From JAYOFM01 sp038117225 (GTDB taxonomy: Bacteria; Pseudomonadota; Alphaproteobacteria; Rhodospirillales; Casp-alpha2): 5,125 nt of DNA. The stretch covers positions 1 through 5,125 of the forward strand of contig JAYOFM010000171.1 of NCBI GenBank assembly GCA_038117225.1. The letters are read 5' to 3'. Shown here piece by piece: positions 1 to 5,125 of the stretch (the first letter of the stretch is position 1; the number at the start of each line of letters is the position of its first letter). The translations under genes were made by a program, and so were the position numbers. The notes beneath the pieces are model-generated. The model was given only the letters and a program-made list of their open reading frames with translations, was not told the origin of the DNA and did not search any database.

Positions 1-74
1 GATGAAATGGCCGGCGCGGGGTTCGAATACACCTCCATCGGGCGGCCAAGTATGATCCCGAGGAAGCGCTACGC
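1..74 (+). other. Upstream part of the acyl-CoA synthetase gene with a broken reading frame
   Basis: The frame used by the downstream synthetase has a TGA at 3-5 and then runs open. Its codons from 48 on (KYDPEEA) match the family, but those before about 45 use AT-ending codons that are unusual here. Frame 1 instead is open from base 1 to a TGA at 76-78, and its first ~15 codons have GC-rich third positions like the real genes. Either a one-step frameshift lies around 40-50, or a nonsense codon sits at 3-5, or the sequence is unreliable at this edge. I cannot decide among these. Confidence 0.5.
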
Positions 75-893
75 TTGATGGGCGATTTCGGAGTCCGCAA
101 CACCTTCATGCCCCCGACAGCATTGAAGGTCATGCGCGAGGTCGCCAATCCCGAGCGGTTTGGCGTCAATCTGCGATCCGTCGCCGTCGCCGGCGAGCCC
201 ATGGGTGCGGAACTGCTGGCCTGGGGGCGGGAAGCGCTCGGCGTCAGCTTCAACGAGTTCTACGGCCAGACTGAGTGCAATCTGGTGCTGGCGAATAACG
301 ACGCCTGCATGACAGCCAAACCGGGCTCCATGGGTCGCCCCATACCCGGCCACCGGGTCGCCATCATCGATGATGCGGGCAATGAACGGGCGCCGGGCGA
401 GGAAGGCCAGATCGCCGTCAAGCGGCCGGACCCGGTGATGCTCTTGCACTATTGGAATAAAGAGCAGGAAACGGTGGAAAAATACATCGGTGATTGGTGG
501 CCCATGGGCGATCAGGGCCGCATGGACGAGGACGGATTCTTCTGGTTCGTCGGCCGCGACGACGATGTCATTACGTCGGCTGGCTATCGCATCGGTCCCG
601 GCGAAATCGAGGACTGCCTGACGAAGCATCCCAAGGTCTCTCTCGCCGCCGCCATCGGCGTGCCCGACCCCCTGCGCACCGAAATCGTCAAGGTTTTCAT
701 CAAGCCCATGCCCGGCGTCAACGGCAGCCCGGAACTGGAGGAGGAATTGCGCGCCTTCGTGAAAACCCGCCTCAGCGCGCACGAATACCCGCGGCTCGTC
801 GAGTTTATCGATGAAATGCCGCTGACATCGACTGGAAAGATCAAACGAAAGGACCTGCGAGACACCGAGCGAGACAGCACTTCGAAGGCCTAA
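75..893 (+). CDS. AMP-forming acyl-CoA synthetase, C-terminal fragment (5' end missing or disrupted)
   Basis: This enzyme family activates a carboxylic acid with ATP to an acyl-adenylate and then transfers the acyl group to CoA in the cytoplasm. Numbering from the TTG at 75 gives 272 residues, about half the ~540 of the family. Visible motifs are PPTALK (13-18), the adenylate-binding YGQTE (63-67), GDQGRMDEDGFFWFVGR (145-161) with the ribose-binding Asp146, the hinge region after Arg161, the CoA-domain stretch SAGYRIGPGEIED (168-180), and PLTSTGK (249-255) with the catalytic Lys255 followed by IKRKDLR. The N-terminal P-loop half is absent. Family-like sequence (KYDPEEALRLM) already begins at base 48, before any start codon, so TTG 75 and ATG 78 are internal codons and not a true start. 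The acid substrate cannot be told; medium-chain and aromatic acids are both possible. The gene ends 21 bp from the stop of the convergent 76-aa gene. Confidence 0.93.
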   Translation: MMGDFGVRNTFMPPTALKVMREVANPERFGVNLRSVAVAGEPMGAELLAWGREALGVSFNEFYGQTECNLVLANNDACMTAKPGSMGRPIPGHRVAIIDDAGNERAPGEEGQIAVKRPDPVMLLHYWNKEQETVEKYIGDWWPMGDQGRMDEDGFFWFVGRDDDVITSAGYRIGPGEIEDCLTKHPKVSLAAAIGVPDPLRTEIVKVFIKPMPGVNGSPELEEELRAFVKTRLSAHEYPRLVEFIDEMPLTSTGKIKRKDLRDTERDSTSKA

Positions 894-914
894 AGCAAGC
901 CTCTCGGCAAGGAA

Positions 915-1145
915 TCAGGCCGCAGCGACTCGCTCAATGACGAAACCGTCATCAGGGGGGTATCGCTTGGTGATCAAGGCTCGCGCCTCCTCCTCGGACT
1001 CGGCGCAGATATCGCGAATCTGGGAATCGGCCCAATGATCATCAAAGAACTGATGGTGTTGGTTTTCTTTAACCAACGACCGAACTTCGCGGTTGTAAAT
1101 TGAAACCTCGAAAACTGTTTGGCCGTTGCGTGGCAAGCCTTGCAT
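915..1145 (-). CDS. Small uncharacterised protein, 76 aa
   Basis: I do not recognise a named family. The protein is soluble, with no signal peptide, no membrane segment and no cysteine pair. It has one Cys, at about 47. Its core, VFEVSIYNREVRSLVKE followed by a His-rich HHQFFDDHWAD stretch and a helix-like SEEEARALITKRYPPDDGF, looks like a real compact alpha/beta fold and not translated noise. From memory, short alphaproteobacterial hypothetical proteins with an EVSIYN...EVR start and a YPP..GF end exist, but this is not a confirmed match. The ATG at 1143-1145 is preceded by AAGGGG with 8 nt spacing, which supports this start. The first ~10 residues precede the conserved-looking core, so a slightly shorter protein is possible. 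The gene converges with the synthetase and is divergent from the isomerase-like gene, so it is probably its own transcription unit. Confidence 0.75.
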   Translation of the reverse strand: MQGLPRNGQTVFEVSIYNREVRSLVKENQHHQFFDDHWADSQIRDICAESEEEARALITKRYPPDDGFVIERVAAA

Positions 1146-1153
1146 CGGATTCG

Positions 1154-1159
1154 CCCCTT
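1154..1159 (-). promoter_or_regulatory. Ribosome binding site of the 76-aa gene
   Basis: On the - strand this reads AAGGGG, 8 nt before the ATG at 1145. It supports the chosen start. Confidence 0.6.
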
Positions 1160-1408
1160 TTGTTCAGGCAGTTGCCTCTCATCGCCTCCCTGGCCGAATT
1201 TCCCGGACCAAGGCGCGGAATTGTCCGTGCAAAACCCAGGGCGCCTTTTCAGCGTTTGCAAAAGTGTTGGCCCGGGTAGCATCGCATGTCAACAGGAAGT
1301 ATTCGATTTGCGAACACTTGAGCTAATATTTGCGTATCCGCGACATTTTTTCTCTGCGCGTTGACGATTCGTGCTGTTGAAAGGCATGTTGTGGGGGTAG
1401 CGAGCGCC

Positions 1409-1416
1409 AGGGGGAG
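1409..1416 (+). promoter_or_regulatory. Ribosome binding site of the isomerase-like gene
   Basis: AGGGGGAG lies 4 nt before the ATG at 1421, or 6 nt if AGGGGG is taken as the core. It favours this ATG over the TTG at 1361, which would add 20 residues unlike the family N-terminus. Confidence 0.65.
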
Positions 1417-1420
1417 CACG

Positions 1421-2020
1421 ATGACTGTCATCATCGACTACTTTGTCACCATGATTTCGCCGTGGACCTTCATTGGGCACGACCGATTCGTCGAGATAGC
1501 GGCGCAAGGCGCCGCCGAAATTCGCATCAAGCCAATTCACATCGGCAAGGTATTCGAACTCACCGGGGGCACGCCGGCGGCCAAGCGCTCCGCGCAGCGG
1601 AAGGCTTATCGCTTCCAAGAAATGACGCGATGGAAGCGCCGGCTGGGGCTCACCACATTGAACATCGACCCACCACACTTTCCGGTATCGGATATCACCG
1701 CCAACCGCATGGTGATCGCGGAGGCTCACGGCGACGGCGAACCGCTGCGGCTCGCTGCGGCATTCATGCGCGGTGTGTGGGTCGAAGATCGGGATATCTC
1801 CGACGAGACAGCCCTGCGTGAAATCGCCGAGAAAGCCGGCTTTGACGGTGCCGCGTTACTCGCCGCGGCCGCCGGCGACGGCGTTAAGGATCAGTTCCGT
1901 GCCAACACATCCGAAGCCGTCGAGCGCGGCGTCTTCGGCTGCCCCACCTACATTATCGGCGATGAGGTCTTCTGGGGTCAGGACCGGTTGGATTTCGTCG
2001 CCGAAGCCTTGAAAGCCTAA
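1421..2020 (+). CDS. 2-hydroxychromene-2-carboxylate isomerase-like protein (DsbA/GST-kappa fold), 199 aa
   Basis: Proteins of this family have a thioredoxin/DsbA fold. The founding member isomerises 2-hydroxychromene-2-carboxylate with glutathione in naphthalene breakdown, but most homologues have unknown substrates. The start IIDYFVTMISPWTFIG gives beta strand 1 and the active-site loop, where Ser13-Pro14-Trp15 replaces the CxxC of true DsbA. This fits an isomerase or GST-kappa type and not a disulfide oxidase. A mid-protein helical insertion (about 45-150) includes FQEMTRWKRRLGL, as in the family. The C-terminal signature GVFGCPTYIIGDEVFWGQDRL (170-190) holds the cis-proline Pro175 and the FWGQDRL tail. 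Cys174 stands where Val is common. The length matches the usual ~200 aa. The start is ATG 1421 with a good Shine-Dalgarno sequence. The gene stands alone on this strand and its stop overlaps that of the convergent TIGR03032 gene by 4 bp. Confidence 0.9.
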   Translation: MTVIIDYFVTMISPWTFIGHDRFVEIAAQGAAEIRIKPIHIGKVFELTGGTPAAKRSAQRKAYRFQEMTRWKRRLGLTTLNIDPPHFPVSDITANRMVIAEAHGDGEPLRLAAAFMRGVWVEDRDISDETALREIAEKAGFDGAALLAAAAGDGVKDQFRANTSEAVERGVFGCPTYIIGDEVFWGQDRLDFVAEALKA

Positions 2021-3228
2021 CGGGCCACCATGTCGGTGGCCTCGATCGGCGGCAGGCTGATGGTGCGGGCAATTTCGTCGTTCATGAAACCAACGGCACG
2101 CGGCCGAATGACGCCGGGAAGAACGGCGACATCGAACAGTTCCTCGACGATACCCTCCAGGCGCAGCCAATGGACGATGCTGCCACTGTTCAATTCCACC
2201 ACCAACAGACCGCAGCGCGCATCCGCCTCCCGTTCCTTGAGATTATCTTCCAGTTTCAAGCCGCCGAAGGAGTGCGCCTCACGGGCCTTGGAGATGGCGA
2301 CGACGGCGAAATTGTTGGTGATCGCCATGCCGCGCATGTAGCCGGGGCAGAACACCACCGGCTCGAACCGTCCCTCCTCGGGGTCCACGTAGCCAAGATA
2401 CCCGGTGCCGGATTCCTGCAGCCACAATTTTCCGTCGTGCCAGCGCGGCGAATGCGGCATGGATAGGCCTTCGCAGATGACCTCGTTGTAGCGCACGTCA
2501 ATAACGACGCCGCCATCGGTCCGACGATCGCGCCAGCCATCGGTGACGTCGGACGTGGAAATCGACGTCACGTAGGCGGGTACTCCATCGACCAGAGCCA
2601 TCCCATTCAGGTGGCACCTGTCCTCCGGCGCCAGGCTGCTGATGAATGACGGCTGCCAGATCGGGTGGAAACTGTAATCGCGGCTGAGCCGCGCGAGACA
2701 ACTGAACAGACTGTTGACAAAGATCAGCCGGCCATCACCGTCGACCGCCATCTCGTGCGTGTCGATATCGCCGGTGACGTGGCTCGCCTTGGGGACGTAA
2801 ACCGCATCATAGCCGTCTTGCGCCTGCCCCCGCGGCAAGGCGTTCTCGAACCGCCAAATCTGATAGCGCGAGGCGACGTAAAGCCCATTACCCTGCACCG
2901 CGATTCCCATGCAGCGATCGACCGTGCGCTCTTCGATGGCGAGACGTCCGGTTTCCGGGTTGAGGCCAGCCAGGAACAACTTGCCCGCTTGATAAGTGGT
3001 GAAGGCCAGCGACAGCCGAAGGCTTGCCATCCATGAATTGAAATGCCGGGATGCGGTAACACCGCACCCCGCGGAACTGTCGGCGGGGGAATCGGTAATC
3101 TTGTCCTGCGATGGCGGTGCCTCGGCGGCCGGATGTTCCAAGGCATCCGCCTTCGATTGACGGGCCGATGCCTTGGCCGCGCTGGATTTTCTAGCCGGCG
3201 CGTTCTTGCCGGCCGTCTTGTTTGCCAT
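2017..3228 (-). CDS. TIGR03032 (DUF4915-type) family protein of unknown function, 403 aa, with Ala/Lys-rich N-terminal tail
   Basis: The family is conserved but, to my knowledge, has no assigned function. Residues 1-50 form a low-complexity tail rich in Ala, Lys and Ser, with no signal peptide or membrane segment. The domain starts near 62 (HFNSWMASLRLSLAF) and shows the family hallmarks in order: TTYQAGKL (77-84), CMGIA (106-110), YQIWRFEN (122-129), TGDIDTHEM (152-160), LIFVNSLFSCLA (168-179), FHPIWQPSFI (187-196), DRCHLNGMA (203-211), GLSMPHSPRW (254-263), LWLQESGTGYL (268-278), PGYMRGMAI (295-303) and a late CGLLVVEL. Alternating short strands and turns suggest a beta-propeller-like fold, which is inference. 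The start is ATG 3228, with GAGGG 8 nt upstream and a second AGGGGGA touching the ATG. The gene lies 33 bp downstream of the FG-GAP/RTX gene with no terminator between them, so an operon is likely. It ends with TAG nested in the TAA of the convergent gene. Confidence 0.9.
   Translation of the reverse strand: MANKTAGKNAPARKSSAAKASARQSKADALEHPAAEAPPSQDKITDSPADSSAGCGVTASRHFNSWMASLRLSLAFTTYQAGKLFLAGLNPETGRLAIEERTVDRCMGIAVQGNGLYVASRYQIWRFENALPRGQAQDGYDAVYVPKASHVTGDIDTHEMAVDGDGRLIFVNSLFSCLARLSRDYSFHPIWQPSFISSLAPEDRCHLNGMALVDGVPAYVTSISTSDVTDGWRDRRTDGGVVIDVRYNEVICEGLSMPHSPRWHDGKLWLQESGTGYLGYVDPEEGRFEPVVFCPGYMRGMAITNNFAVVAISKAREAHSFGGLKLEDNLKEREADARCGLLVVELNSGSIVHWLRLEGIVEELFDVAVLPGVIRPRAVGFMNDEIARTISLPPIEATDMVAR
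2022..2042. terminator. Perfect hairpin at the convergent gene ends; possible terminator without a T-tract
   Basis: GGCCACC (2023-2029), loop ATGTC, GGTGGCC (2035-2041) form a perfect 7-bp stem with a possible G-T closing pair at 2022/2042. It starts 2-3 nt after the stop of the isomerase-like gene and lies inside the last codons (about DMVAR) of the - strand TIGR03032 gene. No T-run follows on either strand, so intrinsic termination is uncertain. It could instead block 3' exonucleases or mark a Rho-dependent end. Confidence 0.35.
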
Positions 3229-3241
3229 TCCCCCTGCCCTC
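3229..3241 (-). promoter_or_regulatory. Tandem Shine-Dalgarno sequences before the TIGR03032 gene
   Basis: On the - strand GAGGG (3237-3241) lies 8 nt before the ATG and is the probable ribosome site. A second purine run, AGGGGGA (3229-3235), abuts the ATG and is too close for normal use. Confidence 0.5.
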
Positions 3242-3261
3242 GCCTCTTTTTCTTTAGGTCG

Positions 3262-5125
3262 TTACGTCAGGTTCACGTTGATGCCGTTCTGCACGGCGAC
3301 GCTGGCCTCTGACTCGTTGTGATCATAGACGGTATAGCCGGCGTTGGAAGCCTGCGTCGGCTGTGTCTCGCGGGCCGCCCAGGCGCCGGTATCGCCGCCT
3401 TCCAGGTTGACCGTGTCGTTGCCGTCGCCGGAGACCACCAGCATGTCGGCCTCGCCGACAATTCGGTCGATGGCCTCACCGATATCGAGCACGGAGAAGA
3501 AGTCGATGTCGAGGGTATTGGCGAGGCCGTTGTCCATGTCGATTTCCTCGATGCCCGAGATGAAGTTGTTGGCCATCTGGGCCACCAGATCGAGGTTGAA
3601 TGTTCCGTCGAGTTTTAGCACATCCTGCCCGCCGCCACCGTCAATGCGCTGGAAAGCATTGTCGCCGACGATCAGCGTGTCGTCACCGGCACCGCCGCGC
3701 AGCACGTCCGCGCCACCGCCGCCGGTCAGACTGTCGTCGTTTGCGCCGCCGATCAGGATCTCGGCCGCCGAGGTGCCGATGGTGTCCACCTCGCCGTGGA
3801 CGTCGTAGCCGTAGACAAGGTAACTGGTGCCTTCGTTGGAAGCGTTGAAGGCGCCTATGACTAGGTCGTCGAAACCGTCGCCGTTGACGTCGCCGGCACC
3901 ACTGACGGAAGAACCGGCCTGGCCGCTGATGCCGCCGAACAGCTCCAGCACATCCGTGGGATTGGCATCGGTGAGTGTGATCTCGGATGCGAACCCGCCC
4001 GCCTTGCCGAAGAGCACGTAGCCGCCGCCCGACTGGACATCGCCATGACTGTAGGCGTTGGACGCACCGACAATCAGGTCGTCGAACCCGTCGCCGTTGA
4101 AATCGCCGGCGGCGCTGACGGAGTAACCCAAGTTGTTGTTGCCGTCCGCACCTGCGATGGAGAAACCCGTGGATCCATCGAGCGTGGACACGTTCAGGCT
4201 GGCGCCGAAGGACGCGCTCTTGCCGAACACCACATAGGCCTCGCCAGCGTAGGTGTTGGCGTTCGAATCGGCCGAGTAGGCGGCGACGATGAAATCGTCG
4301 AATCCGTCGCCGTTGATATCCCCGGCGCCGCTTAGGGCACTGCCCATTAAGTCGTTCTGATCAACGCCGTCGATGACAAAACCGTCGACCCCCGCGCCGC
4401 CGACAATGGCCGACAGGCTGATATCGGTGAAGCCGGAGGCCTTGCCGAGGAGCACATAGGACCGCCCAGCTTCAGTCTCCAGGTTCGGGTCCGCGTTCTG
4501 CGCGCCAACCAGCAGGTCGTCGAAGCCGTCGCCGTTGACGTCGCCCGCGCCGCTGACATCGAAGCCGGTGTAGTCGCCGTCCGCAATTCCACTGATCCTG
4601 AAGCCCGCGGCTCCGGAGATCGCCGCCGTGGTAATATCGGTCAGGCCCGTGGTCTTGCCGAACAGGACATAGGCGTTGCCGGTATCGCCCACGCCTCCCC
4701 CGACTTCCGGTTCGCCGATAATCAGGTCGTCCAGGCCGTCCCCATTGATGTCGCCGGCGCTATGGACCGAGCGGCCAAACTGGCCATCGGCCGTGCTGCC
4801 GGTGATCTTGAAGCCCGCGGTGCTGTTGAGGGCGGCCAGGTCGACGACGGCACCGAAGTTGCTGTCCTTGCCGTAGAGCACGTAGGCGGCGCCCGCGTTC
4901 GCGGCACCCGTGGAGTAGACGTCCGGTGCGCCGAGGATGATGTCGTCGAAACCGTCGCCGTTGACGTCGCCCGCGTTGGCGACGCTGTTGCCGAGGTGAT
5001 CGCCGGTGGCAACGCCTTCGATCTTGAAGCCCTTTGAACCGTCGCCGCCGGCGATGGCGGTCAGGGTCAGGCTGGGATCCGCGCCCTGGGAATTGCCGAA
5101 GACCACGTAGGCGGCCCCCGAGCCA
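3262..5125 (-). CDS. FG-GAP repeat / RTX calcium-binding protein, type I secretion substrate (5' end beyond the window)
   Basis: This is an exported, probably surface or extracellular protein. The frame stays open to the right edge, and the GTG at 5104-5106 is internal: codons before it read GSGAAYV, the end of an FG-GAP repeat. With the GTG as residue 1, six FG-GAP repeats follow, with Ca-binding cores of the type DxNGDGxDD at 47-55, 119-127, 189-197, 263-271, 335-343 and 406-414, spaced 70-74 residues. Each is preceded by a GxSV..AGD-like turn and followed by an AYVLFGK-like strand. This is the integrin-alpha beta-propeller pattern. RTX nonapeptides come next (453-479 and 490-498). A C-terminal region (about 515-614) with SGIEEIDMDNG, a GDGNDTVNL core and a YTVYDHNESEASVAVQNGINV ending is typical of uncleaved type I secretion signals. 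No ABC transporter genes are in view. The TIGR03032 gene follows 33 bp downstream. The biological role (adhesion, S-layer or enzyme carrier) is not known. Confidence 0.93.
   Translation of the reverse strand, partial: GSGAAYVVFGNSQGADPSLTLTAIAGGDGSKGFKIEGVATGDHLGNSVANAGDVNGDGFDDIILGAPDVYSTGAANAGAAYVLYGKDSNFGAVVDLAALNSTAGFKITGSTADGQFGRSVHSAGDINGDGLDDLIIGEPEVGGGVGDTGNAYVLFGKTTGLTDITTAAISGAAGFRISGIADGDYTGFDVSGAGDVNGDGFDDLLVGAQNADPNLETEAGRSYVLLGKASGFTDISLSAIVGGAGVDGFVIDGVDQNDLMGSALSGAGDINGDGFDDFIVAAYSADSNANTYAGEAYVVFGKSASFGASLNVSTLDGSTGFSIAGADGNNNLGYSVSAAGDFNGDGFDDLIVGASNAYSHGDVQSGGGYVLFGKAGGFASEITLTDANPTDVLELFGGISGQAGSSVSGAGDVNGDGFDDLVIGAFNASNEGTSYLVYGYDVHGEVDTIGTSAAEILIGGANDDSLTGGGGADVLRGGAGDDTLIVGDNAFQRIDGGGGQDVLKLDGTFNLDLVAQMANNFISGIEEIDMDNGLANTLDIDFFSVLDIGEAIDRIVGEADMLVVSGDGNDTVNLEGGDTGAWAARETQPTQASNAGYTVYDHNESEASVAVQNGINVNLT
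3265..3456 (-). other. C-terminal type I secretion signal region
   Basis: The last ~64 residues carry MLVVSGDGNDTVNLEGGD, then a Trp- and Ala-containing stretch, then YTVYDHNESEASVAVQNGIN and the end VNLT. Many RTX/VCBS-type giant secreted proteins end with a comparable pattern of GD.V.L, then Y.VY, then a hydrophobic V.V...I.V end. No Sec cleavage site is expected for this route. The assignment is by pattern recall, not by a profile search. Confidence 0.7.
3613..3750 (-). repeat. RTX nonapeptide calcium-binding repeats
   Basis: Three consecutive nonapeptides of the GGxGxDxLx type, GGANDDSLT, GGGGADVLR and GGAGDDTLI, are followed after ten residues by GGGGQDVLK. Such repeats form a Ca-binding parallel beta-roll that folds once the protein leaves the cell through a type I secretion system. 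The block is short, just over one beta-roll turn set, compared with large RTX toxins. Confidence 0.9.
3865..4968 (-). repeat. Array of six FG-GAP repeats, period 70-74 codons
   Basis: The Ca-binding cores lie at 4942-4968, 4726-4752, 4516-4542, 4294-4320, 4078-4104 and 3865-3891, giving spacings of 216, 210, 222, 216 and 213 bp. On the + strand each begins with GTCGTC and continues with a near-constant ~27-bp core. Units 1, 3 and 6 differ at only one base in this core, while unit 2 differs most (GTCGTCCAGG). The sequence between cores is clearly diverged, so protein-level selection has kept the cores alike. The GSGAAYV end at the right edge shows at least one more unit outside, which would give the seven blades of an integrin-type propeller or more. 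Confidence 0.92.

Larger units (their letters stand above)
1146..1420. other. Divergent intergenic region, 275 bp, likely holding both promoters
   Basis: This stretch separates the start of the - strand 76-aa gene from the start of the + strand isomerase-like gene, so promoters in both directions are expected. A consensus -35 hexamer TTGACA lies on the - strand at 1287-1292, but no good -10 follows at 16-18 bp. On the + strand TTGACG at 1361-1366 is followed after 17 bp by a poor -10 (GCATGT), and an AT-rich TAATAT lies at 1324-1329. A heptamer TGCAAAA occurs twice, at 1228-1234 and 1257-1263, 29 bp apart. A T-run lies at 1346-1351. No credible coding sequence is seen here. Confidence 0.5.

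Noticed and set aside
69..782. Long - strand open frame (237 aa) opposite the acyl-CoA synthetase
   Set aside because: It is a shadow frame of a GC-rich gene: the + strand carries every family motif, and the - strand translation resembles nothing and has no ribosome site that I can see.
894..920. Terminator between the synthetase and the 76-aa gene
   Set aside because: Only a 4-bp GCCT/AGGC pairing with a 14-nt loop is present, and no T-run follows.
1230..1280. Sigma-54 promoter on the - strand
   Set aside because: The GG and GC elements are 11-12 bp apart instead of the required 10.
1341..1351. T-run in the divergent region as a terminator
   Set aside because: Only a 3-bp stem precedes it, and no + strand gene ends nearby.
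1119..1364. + strand frames of 81 and 66 aa in the divergent intergenic region
   Set aside because: They partly overlap the 76-aa gene's start, have low-complexity Cys/Ser/Pro translation and no convincing Shine-Dalgarno sequence.
1361..1420. TTG start at 1361 for the isomerase-like gene
   Set aside because: It adds 20 residues unlike the family N-terminus, while ATG 1421 has a strong Shine-Dalgarno sequence and begins exactly at the first beta strand.
1289..1729. - strand open frame of 146 aa across the isomerase-like start
   Set aside because: It overlaps the clear + strand gene and its divergent region, and the product shows no recognisable motif.
3865..4968. CRISPR-like array from the regular near-identical ~27-bp units
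   Set aside because: The units are coding Ca-binding cores 210-222 bp apart within one open frame, far longer than CRISPR spacing.
5104..5106. GTG as the start of the FG-GAP/RTX gene
   Set aside because: The frame continues to the window edge with codons for the end of another FG-GAP repeat, so the GTG is internal.

Overview
The window is a GC-rich (roughly 60%) bacterial segment. Its protein families, GC-rich third codon positions and gene style suggest an alphaproteobacterium, perhaps a Rhodospirillales-like or marine/soil lineage; this is inference without any database search. Five protein genes are visible, two of them cut by the window edges. There are no RNA genes, insertion sequences or CRISPR arrays.

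Left part (1-2020): a 3' fragment of an AMP-forming acyl-CoA synthetase on the + strand (75-893) carries all the C-terminal motifs of the family. Its upstream frame is broken or shifted within the first ~50 bases. It converges on a small uncharacterised protein of 76 aa on the - strand (915-1145). A 275-bp divergent intergenic region (1146-1420) then leads to a DsbA-fold 2-hydroxychromene-2-carboxylate isomerase-like protein on the + strand (1421-2020). The synthetase and the isomerase-like protein would both fit acyl or aromatic-acid catabolism, but they are not one operon because the small gene lies between them on the opposite strand.

Right part (2017-5125): two - strand genes are separated by 33 bp and are probably co-transcribed. 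The upstream one, cut by the right edge, encodes a secreted-type protein of at least 620 aa. It has six complete FG-GAP (integrin-alpha-like) calcium-binding repeats plus the end of a preceding one, then a short block of RTX glycine/aspartate nonapeptides, then a C-terminal region typical of type I secretion substrates. The downstream gene encodes a 403-aa protein with the hallmark motifs of the uncharacterised TIGR03032 family, preceded by an Ala/Lys-rich tail. Pairing an exported beta-propeller/RTX protein with a cytosolic-looking TIGR03032 protein is the most interesting feature here, since the family has no established function that I know of.

The isomerase-like gene and the TIGR03032 gene converge with a 4-bp overlap of their stop codons. 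A perfect 7-bp hairpin lies just past the + strand stop, inside the other gene's coding end. No type I secretion machinery genes are in the window.
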